64,000 nucleotides of DNA from Candidatus Krumholzibacteriota bacterium. Lineage in GTDB: Bacteria > Krumholzibacteriota > Krumholzibacteriia > JAJRXK01. The translations under genes were made by a program, and so were the position numbers. Positions 43,531-51,727 of this stretch are shown here, piece after piece (position 1 is the stretch's first letter; each line of letters opens with the position of its first letter). Under the pieces are notes generated by a model. The model saw nothing but the letters and a program-made list of their open reading frames with translations, searched no databases and was not told where the DNA came from. The stretch covers positions 1-64,000 of the forward strand of contig JAJDAC010000042.1 in NCBI GenBank assembly GCA_029262065.1. Reading direction: 5' to 3'.

Positions 43531-43978
43531 GGGCCAACTCCTGGCGAGGACTCGCCGACGCGAACTTGATGGGCGCAATCCGCGACATGATCTTCACGTC
43601 ACTGGGCGCCAGTGTCGCCTCATCACTGATTTCGTCGGGAAGACCGCGCAGGATCTCCTGTTGGCGTCCAGTAGCAGCCCCGAGCTCGCGACCGATCTGC
43701 GCAAAGGCAATGTTGGGGTTGAGTCCACCACACGTATAGATATCCACAGCGACGTATCCGTTCTCGGGCCACGTATGTATGGAAAGATGGGACTCCGCGA
43801 TGACCACGGTGCCGCTTACGCCATGGGGTGAGAATGCGTGGAACGTTTCGCCTACGACCGTAGCGCCCATTTCCGTGGCGGACCGTAGCATCATGTCCCG
43901 AATGAAAGCGACCGAGTTGAGTAGATCTTGCTGGCAATCGTAATACTCGGCAATGAGGTGTCGTCCGATGGTCTTCAT
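43523..43978 (-). CDS. speD: S-adenosylmethionine decarboxylase proenzyme (prokaryotic class 1B)
   Basis: 151 residues, ATG overlapping the serA stop (ATGA). Self-cleaving pyruvoyl enzyme: E62-S63 in AESHLSIHTWPE is the predicted processing site, with His68 and Cys83 (DIYTCGG) at the positions known from the Thermotoga enzyme. It makes decarboxylated AdoMet for SpeE, encoded next with overlapping frames. The C-terminal 30 residues are longer than in minimal homologues and not obviously conserved. Confidence 0.95.
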   Translation of the reverse strand: MKTIGRHLIAEYYDCQQDLLNSVAFIRDMMLRSATEMGATVVGETFHAFSPHGVSGTVVIAESHLSIHTWPENGYVAVDIYTCGGLNPNIAFAQIGRELGAATGRQQEILRGLPDEISDEATLAPSDVKIMSRIAPIKFASASPRQELAHE

Positions 43979-45579
43979 ACGCGACGGCTCCTCTTGGCCC
44001 CAAGACGCACTTGCCGCACGTCTTCGACCTCAGCGATTTCTTTCAGCGCCAATTTCACCTCCAATTCGATCGGTTGATCCACCTGCCAGACACTGATGGC
44101 CTGGCTGGCTTGCGGATCGCGCCCCATGCGGAGCTCCCCGACGTTGATGTTTCGGCTACCCAGAAGAGTGGCCACCTTGCCCAACACACCAGGACGATCC
44201 TGGTTCCAGAGGACCATGAGATCGCCCACGGGTTCGACGTCCATCCACTGGCCGTCGACCCGCACAATCCGTGGAGTATGAGGGGCCAGAAGCCCGCCGT
44301 CTACACCGTGCATGTGGGTCCCATCTGAAACCCGGGTCGAAAGTAATCGGGGAAAGTCTGGTTCACCGGGCCGACGACCGTGCGACAGCGTGATCCCCAT
44401 TTCCTCGGCCTTCAGCTGGGCGTTGACCGCGTTCACCTCGGGACCACAAACCACTTCCAGCAAGCCGGTCAGAAACGCGCTCGCCAGGGGAGCCGGATCT
44501 TCCGAGTCGTCGGTAGCCAGCTCCAGCTCGACGCGCTGGGGAGCACCAAGCAGGAGGCCGCCCTGGAATCGGCCCAGCCGCTGCGCCAGGTCGAGCAACG
44601 GCGCCATCTTGCGCAGGTCGGCGCCGCCGAATGGCAAGTTCACCACCGAGGAAAAATCGCCGTCCCGGAACAGGGCGACCAATGCCCGCGCCAGCGTAAG
44701 GCTGACGTTCTCCTTGGCCTCCTGCGTCGAGGCACCCAAGTGCGGCGTGTGCGACACGCGCGGGTGCCCCAGCAGGGGACTGGACTTCGGCGGCTCCTGG
44801 GGAAACACGTCGACCGCGACGCCGCCGAGTTGGCCCGACTCGAGCGCGGCGGCCACCGCGTCCTCGTCGATGAGCCCGCCCCGGGCACAATTCACGAGTA
44901 TGGTACCCGGCTTCATGCGCGCGATCGATTCGGCGTTGATGAGTTGTTTGGTTTCTTCGGTCAGTGGTAGATGCAAGCTCAGGACATCGCACTCGGCCAC
45001 AAGCCGGTCGAGCTCAACCCGGGTCACGCCCATGGACGCGGCCTTGTCATCGCTGAGGAACGGATCGGTGACCCAGACCTCCATACCGAACGCTTGCGCG
45101 CGGCTGGCGACCAACGATCCCACGCGGCCTACCCCAATCAGCCCGAGACGACGACCCGCCAGCTCGACGCCCAGGAAACGGTGCCGATCCCACTTACCCT
45201 CGGCCAACGAACCATGGGCGGGCGCGACGTGTCGCGCCACGGACAGCATCAGCGCCATGGTGTGCTCGGCCGCGGCGGTCGCGTTGCCGCCGGGCGTGTT
45301 CATGACCGCCACCCCGCGACGTGTCGCCGCCACCAGGTCGATGTTGTCGAGGCCCACGCCGGCGCGCGCAACTGCTTCCAGGTGGGGTGCCTTGGCCATG
45401 AATTCTTCGTCAACCTGGCTACCGCTTCGAATGATCACGGCGGTGGCATCGGCCAACTGTGACTGACGTTCGTCGTCGGTCGCCTTGCTGACATCCACCA
45501 CGTCCAGGCCAGCGTCGCGCATGAGACGAATCCCCGCTTCCGCCACCGGCTCGAGCACAAGAATCTTGTTTGCTTTCAT
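43975..45579 (-). CDS. serA: D-3-phosphoglycerate dehydrogenase
   Basis: 534 residues, the long three-domain form: substrate/NAD domains (residues 1-315; VIIRSGSQVDEEF, GLIGVGRVGSLVASRAQAFG, NCARGGLIDEDA, HTPHLGASTQEAKENV with the catalytic His), an intervening ASB-type domain (about 320-450) and a C-terminal ACT domain (LMVLWNQDRPGVLGKVATLLG) that usually binds serine for feedback inhibition. It oxidises 3-phosphoglycerate, starting serine synthesis. GGAAGG lies 6 bp before the ATG. The gene follows a class V aminotransferase by 14 bp, which probably performs the next step. Confidence 0.95.
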   Translation of the reverse strand: MKANKILVLEPVAEAGIRLMRDAGLDVVDVSKATDDERQSQLADATAVIIRSGSQVDEEFMAKAPHLEAVARAGVGLDNIDLVAATRRGVAVMNTPGGNATAAAEHTMALMLSVARHVAPAHGSLAEGKWDRHRFLGVELAGRRLGLIGVGRVGSLVASRAQAFGMEVWVTDPFLSDDKAASMGVTRVELDRLVAECDVLSLHLPLTEETKQLINAESIARMKPGTILVNCARGGLIDEDAVAAALESGQLGGVAVDVFPQEPPKSSPLLGHPRVSHTPHLGASTQEAKENVSLTLARALVALFRDGDFSSVVNLPFGGADLRKMAPLLDLAQRLGRFQGGLLLGAPQRVELELATDDSEDPAPLASAFLTGLLEVVCGPEVNAVNAQLKAEEMGITLSHGRRPGEPDFPRLLSTRVSDGTHMHGVDGGLLAPHTPRIVRVDGQWMDVEPVGDLMVLWNQDRPGVLGKVATLLGSRNINVGELRMGRDPQASQAISVWQVDQPIELEVKLALKEIAEVEDVRQVRLGAKRSRRV

Positions 45580-45593
45580 TGATTACCTTCCGA

Positions 45594-46688
45594 CTACCCG
45601 CTGGCCTTCGACAGCTCTTCATCCATGGCTGAAAGCGCAGCGTCCAAAGCTGGCAACGTCCACTCGCCCATGTGGCCAATCCGGAAGACCTCACCCTTGG
45701 TCTTGCCGTAGCCGTTGCCCACCACGTAGCCCCGCGCACGCATTCGCGACAATAGATTGGCAAGGTCGGCCGAACCGCTGCGCAAGGCCGAGACGGTCAT
45801 ACTGCGGTAGCCTTCCTGCGCGAAAGGCTCGAATCGACCACTTGCCCACTCCATGACCCTGGCCTGCATGTCGCGATGGCGTCGATAGCGCGCTCCCGAT
45901 CCTTCCTGGTCGATGCGGTCGAGCGCTTCGTCCAATTGGTGCAGCAGGGATATAGGAGGAGTGGAGGGAGTCTGCCACTTCAAAAGGCTCTTTTCGTGGA
46001 CCTGCCAATCGAAGTAGAAACCCTTGCCCGGCGCGGTCTCACTTGCCCTTCGCGCGCGCTCGGAAACCGCGCACAGAGTAAGGCCGGGCGGCAGGGCCCA
46101 CGCCTTCTGCACGCCGGCCAGGCAGACGTCGACGTCCCACTCATCCAACTTCATTTCGACCGCGGCCATCGAACTCACGGTATCCACGAACAGAAGTGGA
46201 TTGCCGTTTCTCCGAACTACCTCTGCAATCTGTTCCAGGGGGTTCATCACGCCGGTCGAGGTCTCGTTGTGCACCAGGGTCACCGCGGCATACGAACCGC
46301 CTTGTAGGGCTTCTTCGACCTGGTCCGGAAGAATCGCCTGCCCCCATTCCACTTCCAGATCGTCGCCGGGCAAACCACACGCAGCCCGGATCTCAGACCA
46401 TCGCCGGCTGAACGCACCGCAGACGAGGTGCAGGAACGGCCCCGGCGCCGCGTTGCGGACCGCCCCCTCCATGGCCCCGGTGGCGGAACAACCCAGCGGG
46501 TAGACCGACGAGGAAAATCCCAACATACGCCCGACCCGGGGCAGGGTCCGCTGGAGCAGTTCGCTGATCTCCGGGCCGCGATGCCCGATCATCGCCCGCG
46601 TAGCCGCGGCCGCGACCTCGGGCGCAACCTCGGTGGGGCCGGGAATCAGCAGCAATGGACGCTCGGCCGTAGGCTTTCTCATGGTCAT
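45594..46688 (-). CDS. Class V aminotransferase (alanine-glyoxylate / phosphoserine-type)
   Basis: 364 residues; ATG with GAGG eight bases upstream. PLP fold type I of the class V subgroup: LLLIPGPTEVAPEV, IGHRGPEISELL, GSATGAMEG-like SATGAMEGAVRN, VDTVSSMAAVEM (PLP aspartate region) and LAGVQKAWALPPGL with the Schiff-base Lys in QKAW. These enzymes are annotated as alanine-glyoxylate or serine-pyruvate aminotransferase, but members next to serA often serve as phosphoserine aminotransferase. No classical serC is in the window, so this role is inferred from the operon. The neighbour downstream is serA, 14 bp away. Confidence 0.85.
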   Translation of the reverse strand: MTMRKPTAERPLLLIPGPTEVAPEVAAAATRAMIGHRGPEISELLQRTLPRVGRMLGFSSSVYPLGCSATGAMEGAVRNAAPGPFLHLVCGAFSRRWSEIRAACGLPGDDLEVEWGQAILPDQVEEALQGGSYAAVTLVHNETSTGVMNPLEQIAEVVRRNGNPLLFVDTVSSMAAVEMKLDEWDVDVCLAGVQKAWALPPGLTLCAVSERARRASETAPGKGFYFDWQVHEKSLLKWQTPSTPPISLLHQLDEALDRIDQEGSGARYRRHRDMQARVMEWASGRFEPFAQEGYRSMTVSALRSGSADLANLLSRMRARGYVVGNGYGKTKGEVFRIGHMGEWTLPALDAALSAMDEELSKASG

Positions 46689-46698
46689 GACAAGAACC

Positions 46699-47442
46699 TC
46701 ATTTCCGTAGCTTCGCCACGATATCGCGGATCTTCTGCTTGGTGTCCTGGGCGAACCACAAATTCAGCCAGGCATCGTTGTCGCGACGCGCCGCTTCCAT
46801 GACGGACAGGGTCGGCGCACGGAGTCGATGTTTGATGTCGGCGAAGGCCGCGGGGCTGGCGGTCCACTCCACGACACGCTCGACGGCCGCGTCCAGCAGA
46901 TGATCCGACTCTTCCAGTCCGTCCAGGATGTCCATATCGCGCGCCTTGAATGCAGGGTAGATGTTGCCGCTGTAAAGCAGCTTTTCGACCACGGGACGCG
47001 ACAGGGCGTACTGCAACATGGGAACGGTATAGGCGGGCATGGAGATCCCCAGCGCACTCTCGTTCAGTCCCCACTTGGCTTCCCCCTGCGCCATGAGTCG
47101 AATGTCGCAGGCCAGCGACAGCAACGCCCCACCGGCAATGGCGTGGCCGTTCATGGCGCACACCACCGGTCTAGGGAACATGAACAACGAAACACAGACC
47201 TGGTACAGGCTCTCGAGCAGCCGTTCCATCTCAGGCCGATCGTTGTCCACCAACGCCACCAGATCCAGACCCGCACAGAAGATCGACCCCTCGGCAGTGA
47301 GGATGAGCCCCCGCGGCACATCCGCTGAGTGCGCACTCAGCTGACGATTGAATTCGTCCAGAAACTCACCGTTCAATGCGTTGGCCTTGCCGTGGTCCAG
47401 AACCATCACGGCGACGCCGTCACGCTCTTCACTTCGAATCAT
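46699..47442 (-). CDS. Enoyl-CoA hydratase/isomerase (crotonase superfamily), paralogue 1
   Basis: 247 residues; ATG overlaps the upstream paralogue's stop. Crotonase fold with the oxyanion-hole blocks GSIFCAGLDLVAL and AMNGHAIAGGALLSLACDIRLM. The first catalytic-Glu position is kept (AKWGLNESALGIS) and the second appears as RPVVEKLLYSG, so hydratase or isomerase activity is plausible. The acyl-CoA substrate is unknown. It forms a tandem pair with the next gene and lies 10 bp before the aminotransferase. Confidence 0.85.
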   Translation of the reverse strand: MIRSEERDGVAVMVLDHGKANALNGEFLDEFNRQLSAHSADVPRGLILTAEGSIFCAGLDLVALVDNDRPEMERLLESLYQVCVSLFMFPRPVVCAMNGHAIAGGALLSLACDIRLMAQGEAKWGLNESALGISMPAYTVPMLQYALSRPVVEKLLYSGNIYPAFKARDMDILDGLEESDHLLDAAVERVVEWTASPAAFADIKHRLRAPTLSVMEAARRDNDAWLNLWFAQDTKQKIRDIVAKLRK

Positions 47443-48209
47443 GCCCGCTCTCCCTTATCCGACCCCGCGAGTTGGGCCGAGACCTTCTCTTGTGTGCCCG
47501 GATCAAACCAATGATCCAACCATCGCGACGCGCCCACGGCATTAGCCGCGTCCATGCGAGCTAGCGCGCCGGCGCGCAGCATCCGCTTGTTTTCGCCGAA
47601 CGTAGCCAACGACGGCGCCGCCAGGCTGGCCGCGCGGTCGACCGCCGCAGCCTCGAGCGACTGATCACCGCCAACGAGCTTGGCCAATCCCGCCGACGGC
47701 AATTCGCCGAGCGATCTCAGACGACCGTGGTAAAGAGTATCTTCAATGTCCGCGCGCGCGAGTTGGTAGCGAAGCGTCTCCACGGCCACATCCGGATACG
47801 GGAAACCCAGATGAACACCGTGAATCCCGAATCGGCCGCCGCCGGCCGCGACCAGGCGCTCATCGGCCGCCAGCGCCAACAGTGCCCCGCCGGCCATGGC
47901 GTGCCCGCCGATGGCTGCCACCACGGGGGCCGGGTATGCGAACACCGCCCGCAGGGCGGCGTGGAAGCGATCCATGTAGGCCCCCATCCCGTGGCGATCC
48001 TGGCCCAAGGCATATACCAGATCCAGTCCGGTACAAAAGGAGCGGCCCCGAGCCGCCAGGACCGTGGGCCTGGCCTCTTCGCCCGTCCCGGCGCCAAACG
48101 CGCCGCTCAAAGCCGCCAGCAGGTCGGGCCCCAGGCAGTTGCCCCGGCCCCCGCTCAGGCGCAGAACCCGCACCGTCCCTTGGACTTCGGTCTCGATCAG
48201 CTTTTCCAT
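47439..48209 (-). CDS. Enoyl-CoA hydratase/isomerase-like protein, paralogue 2, first catalytic Glu apparently lost
   Basis: 256 residues from ATG 48209; the frame continues upstream to 48356 but with no family similarity. Crotonase blocks are clear: GRGNCLGPDLLAAL, GRSFCTGLDLVYAL, AIGGHAMAGGALLALAADERLV. At the first catalytic position the usual FGxPE reads FGIHG, so that Glu is missing; the second (ARADIEDTLYHG) remains, an arrangement compatible with an isomerase or non-hydratase. First gene of the six-gene operon running to speE. Confidence 0.8.
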   Translation of the reverse strand: MEKLIETEVQGTVRVLRLSGGRGNCLGPDLLAALSGAFGAGTGEEARPTVLAARGRSFCTGLDLVYALGQDRHGMGAYMDRFHAALRAVFAYPAPVVAAIGGHAMAGGALLALAADERLVAAGGGRFGIHGVHLGFPYPDVAVETLRYQLARADIEDTLYHGRLRSLGELPSAGLAKLVGGDQSLEAAAVDRAASLAAPSLATFGENKRMLRAGALARMDAANAVGASRWLDHWFDPGTQEKVSAQLAGSDKGERA

Positions 48210-48252
48210 GGCCTTGGCGACGGTGAGGCCCGGCGAGTTCCAAGTCAAGCAG

Positions 48253-48271
48253 CCGCATGGCCTCCATGCGG
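48253..48271. promoter_or_regulatory. Inverted repeat between divergent genes (possible operator)
   Basis: CCGCATGG, 3-bp spacer, CCATGCGG: a perfect 8-bp dyad in the interval shared by the crotonase operon and the DUF4097 gene. Position and symmetry fit a dimeric regulator site; no matching regulator is encoded next to it. Confidence 0.3.
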
Positions 48272-48381
48272 ATGGGAAGTCGCCAAAAGTGTGATTATTC
48301 CAACTGCCGGAGCAACTCTTTGGGGTTCTGGCGCGTCTAAGCCCATGACGAAACAATCATCCAGTTCTCGGAGGTCCGCTC

Positions 48382-49542
48382 ATGTCCATGGGTCGCACTT
48401 GTTCGCCCCACTCATTTCTGGTGCTTCTCACCCTGGCGGCCACGCTTGGCCTGGCCTCGGGGGCCTACGCTGATTTCGATCGGGAATTCTCGATCGAGGG
48501 CGAGCACCTTCTTCTCGGATCGCTCGTCGGCGACATCGTCGTCGAAGGCCACTCCGGGTCCAATTTCGAGGTGAAGGTCTCAGTGAAAGGCCAGGACGCC
48601 AGCGAAGAACTCATCGCGTTTGAGCAGTCCGACGGTCGTTCGGCCGAGCTCCTGGTAATGTTCCCGATCGAAGACGAACGGGACTACGTCTACCCGCGCA
48701 TGGGCCGCGGCCGTACGCGTATCGAAGTCGGTCGAAAGAACGGCAGCCGCGATCATTGGATGGAGCGCCTGTTCGACCGCAAGCACCGCGTCGAGGTGCG
48801 AGGTCGTGGGCGCGGTCTCGAAGTATGGGCCGACATAACCGTGCGCGTTCCCAATGGCAAGGATCTCACCGTGCAATCGGGCGTGGGTACCATCACGGCC
48901 AGCAACGTCCAAGGTAACCTGGAGCTCGACATCCACTCCGGCACGCTTACCGCCGACGACATCAAGGGCGACGTCCTGCTCGACACGGGCAGCGGCTCCG
49001 TCGACTTCTCGGCCATCGAGGGCAACCTCACCGTCGACACGGGCAGCGGTCACGTCGAGGGCCGTGGCGTGAAGGGCAACAAGATCTTGATCGACACCGG
49101 TAGCGGGCACGTCGATGTGAGCGACCTCGAGGCCGATGACATCGACATCGACACCGGCAGCGGCCGGGTGACGTTGGATACCATCGAGTGCGCCAACCTG
49201 CGGATCGACACCGGCAGCGGTGGCGTCGACGCGCGAGAGCTGGGGTCGGGCCGGGTCGAAATCGACACGGGGAGTGGTTCCGTCGATCTGGACTTCACGC
49301 GGATGGGCGCGGGTCCCTACCACGTGGACACCGGCAGTGGATCGATCCACCTGTCGATCCCCCAGGAAGGGGTCTCCGCCAGCGTCAACGCCGAGACCGG
49401 GAGCGGTGGCATTGACGTACGCGTGGACGGCATCGACATGCGCAAGAAACGCCGCGATCACGTAGCCTTCGACATTGGTTCGGGAGAAACGGAAATCGAA
49501 CTCGATACGGGCAGCGGTTCGATTCGGATTCGTCAGCGCTGA
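48382..49542 (+). CDS. DUF4097-type secreted beta-helix protein with DTGSG repeats
   Basis: 386 residues; GGAGG precedes the ATG by 7 bp. Signal peptide (LLTLAATLGLASGAYA|D). Residues about 155-386 are DUF4097-like right-handed beta-solenoid: ten consecutive strands of the form [IVL]DTGSG[SHRG][VI]xxxx, eight with exact DTGSG and two variants (ETGSG, DIGSG), spaced about 20-22 residues. The N-terminal domain (30-150) is basic in the middle (RKNGSRDHWMERLFDRKHR). Such proteins are usually surface or periplasmic; a binding role is probable but unproven. The repeat DNA is also locally repetitive. Confidence 0.85.
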   Translation: MSMGRTCSPHSFLVLLTLAATLGLASGAYADFDREFSIEGEHLLLGSLVGDIVVEGHSGSNFEVKVSVKGQDASEELIAFEQSDGRSAELLVMFPIEDERDYVYPRMGRGRTRIEVGRKNGSRDHWMERLFDRKHRVEVRGRGRGLEVWADITVRVPNGKDLTVQSGVGTITASNVQGNLELDIHSGTLTADDIKGDVLLDTGSGSVDFSAIEGNLTVDTGSGHVEGRGVKGNKILIDTGSGHVDVSDLEADDIDIDTGSGRVTLDTIECANLRIDTGSGGVDARELGSGRVEIDTGSGSVDLDFTRMGAGPYHVDTGSGSIHLSIPQEGVSASVNAETGSGGIDVRVDGIDMRKKRRDHVAFDIGSGETEIELDTGSGSIRIRQR

Positions 49543-49570
49543 TCCGTCGGTCGTCGTGCGACGGTCAGGA

Positions 49571-50572
49571 TCACGGCATGCGAAGGACCGGGATCCACTC
49601 GTCGATGTGAAGCGCCTTCTTGTAGGCCTTGGGCGCGTCTTCGAGCGCGTAGGTGTTGGTGATCACATCGGCGGGGTCGAACCACCCGTTGCCGACGATG
49701 GCCAGGGCGGCCTCGATCGGACCCTCGCGTAGACCGACGACGCGGACATTCTTGTCCTGCACCGCGGCCAATGGTCGCGGCACGCGATCGGCACAACTGG
49801 AAAGAAGGAACACGGTGCCGCCCGGACTCACCAAGGCCAGGGCGGCATCCCACCCCGACGCGCTTCCGGTTGCCTCGATCACGTACGGATAGTGAACCAG
49901 CGCCGGACCAAATCTCCCCGGCCGCGCTCCGCGCACTTCCGGTTCGTCGGTTACCAGGTTGAAATGGATATTGTGGCGGCGTAGGAGGTCGAAGCGATTG
50001 CCGTGCTTGCCGCGCACAGTCACCGTGTAACCGGCGGCCGAGTAGGCGAGCGCGGCCAGGAGGCCCATGCCGCCATCGCCGATGATCAGGATATTCGTCC
50101 AGTCGGGAAGCTCGGCTCGAATTACCGCCGAGTAGGCCGTCGCCAGGAGCGGCAACAGCACGGACGACTCGTCACTGATGCCGTCGGGGAGGGGCACCAC
50201 CGCATGATGCGGGACGAAGATGAACTGCGCGTGCGCACCCGACACGGCACTCACACCCGGCCTACGTCGATCCACGCATCGGTAGTCCGCGCCGCTGTGG
50301 CAGGCTTCGCAATCGCCACAACCGAAACTACCCCGGCCCACCACACGACGCCCCACCATGGCCTTGGCCGCGGGCCCCATGCCTTGGTCGACCGTGCCCA
50401 CGAAGGTGGAGCCAGGGATCCCAGAAAACGGCATGCGCTGGTGGACCACGTCCAGGTCGAGTCCGGTGATCGCACTCATATGGATACGTACCCGGACCTG
50501 ACCCTCGGTCATTGTGGGTTCTGGAAGGTCCCGCACCAGGGGGCCGTCTTTGTGGATGACAACACCCTGCAC
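49571..50572 (-). CDS. MDR-superfamily dehydrogenase without catalytic zinc ligands
   Basis: 333 residues from GTG 50572, which follows the upstream stop with no gap (TAG then GTG) and has GGAGG before it. GroES-like plus Rossmann domains of zinc alcohol dehydrogenases (NILIIGDGGMGLLAALAYSA). The structural zinc site is complete (C85, C88, C91, C99), but the catalytic site is not: the usual Cys is Thr36 (AITGLDLD) and the GHE motif reads GST at 54-56. Alcohol oxidation by the classical zinc mechanism is therefore unlikely. Tandem paralogue of the next gene. Confidence 0.82.
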   Translation of the reverse strand: MQGVVIHKDGPLVRDLPEPTMTEGQVRVRIHMSAITGLDLDVVHQRMPFSGIPGSTFVGTVDQGMGPAAKAMVGRRVVGRGSFGCGDCEACHSGADYRCVDRRRPGVSAVSGAHAQFIFVPHHAVVPLPDGISDESSVLLPLLATAYSAVIRAELPDWTNILIIGDGGMGLLAALAYSAAGYTVTVRGKHGNRFDLLRRHNIHFNLVTDEPEVRGARPGRFGPALVHYPYVIEATGSASGWDAALALVSPGGTVFLLSSCADRVPRPLAAVQDKNVRVVGLREGPIEAALAIVGNGWFDPADVITNTYALEDAPKAYKKALHIDEWIPVLRMP

Positions 50573-51637
50573 CTACATGCCTCCCCGGTACGCGGTCTCG
50601 TTCTCGAGCAAGATGCGCAACGTGCCACGACGAATGGCCTGCTGGAATCCATCGGCACCCTTGCTCAACGGCAAGCGGCCACTCACCAAGGGCAACGTGT
50701 CCAGCTTCCGCGACTCCAGATAGTTCACGGCCGCCAGCAACGAGCCGCCGTTCACACCCCAGAGTTCGATTTCATTCTCCACCACGCGGCTGAGTTCGAA
50801 GCCGGGTTGTCCGCCATGGTAGCTCACCAGCACGAGGCGACCACGGGGCCGGGCGGCCCCCAGCGCAAGTTCAAGTCCCGAGGGCTTGCCCGAACACTCA
50901 AAGACCGTGGAAAACGACCCACGCGCGAAATCGTCTTCGGGCCGTGCATCGCCGTCGGTGCCGGCCTGTACACCAGAAAAACTGATACCGCTACGCCACA
51001 GGAGATCGCGGCGCGACGGATGGCGACCCAAAACACTGACGGTGTGACCCGCCGCATGCAGCATGAGCGTGATCAGCAGACCCATGTTGCCGTCGCCCAC
51101 CACCAGAATGCGCTGCGGGGGCGGCCCAACCACGTGATCGATGGCCGCCAAGGCTGAGGCCACGGGGTAGGCGAAGCTGGCGTCCTCGTCATCGACGGAG
51201 TCGGGGACTTCGATCAGAGAGTCGACGTGGGCCACGATCCACTCGGCGAACGCGCCATCGATGAGACCCATACCCAGGGCTCGCCCGCGGTCCACCATGC
51301 ACAGCCAGCGCTCTTTGCGACGGCACGCGCCGCACCCTCCGCAACCTCGGTGCGGCTGCGCCACCACGCGCTTGCCGATCCAGGCCTTGGCGGTAGGATC
51401 GCCCGTCGCCTCGACCTCACCCACAAACTGATGGCCCAGGATGATCGGCCGCACCTGCACCGGACGACGACCCTGGATCATGTCCAGGTCAGCTCGTGAG
51501 ATTCCACATATCGACACACGGATCAGGACTTCGCCGGGACCGGGCACCGGTCGGGGCAGGTGGCCCACCCGCAGGGCGCCATCAAAGACGAGCGCCTGCA
51601 TGGAAACCGCGGAAGTGTCGTGCGAAATAATGGTCAA
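50573..51637 (-). CDS. Zinc-dependent MDR-superfamily dehydrogenase
   Basis: 354 residues from TTG 51637 (GAGGA upstream); ATG 51601 is an alternative that removes 12 residues. Catalytic zinc ligands are present (C44 in SICGISRADLD, H69 in ILGHQFVGEV, with Gln in place of the usual Glu) and the structural site is intact (C99, C102, C105, C113). Rossmann fingerprint RILVVGDGNMGLLITLML. Probably a polyol/alcohol dehydrogenase of sorbitol-dehydrogenase type; substrate unknown. It forms a unit with the zinc-site-less paralogue downstream. Confidence 0.86.
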   Translation of the reverse strand: MTIISHDTSAVSMQALVFDGALRVGHLPRPVPGPGEVLIRVSICGISRADLDMIQGRRPVQVRPIILGHQFVGEVEATGDPTAKAWIGKRVVAQPHRGCGGCGACRRKERWLCMVDRGRALGMGLIDGAFAEWIVAHVDSLIEVPDSVDDEDASFAYPVASALAAIDHVVGPPPQRILVVGDGNMGLLITLMLHAAGHTVSVLGRHPSRRDLLWRSGISFSGVQAGTDGDARPEDDFARGSFSTVFECSGKPSGLELALGAARPRGRLVLVSYHGGQPGFELSRVVENEIELWGVNGGSLLAAVNYLESRKLDTLPLVSGRLPLSKGADGFQQAIRRGTLRILLENETAYRGGM

Positions 51638-51727
51638 GAGGAGGATCCTCGCCGGGCTTGAAACTGGGCAGAAATCACCACTTTGTTCGTGGCAAGCCCC
51701 GTACCGAGACGGCGCGCCCGGCGCCCC

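Noticed and set aside
41995-43569. 524-residue plus-strand frame
   Set aside because: Overlaps SatD out of frame and then runs antisense to speE; both real genes have clear motifs.
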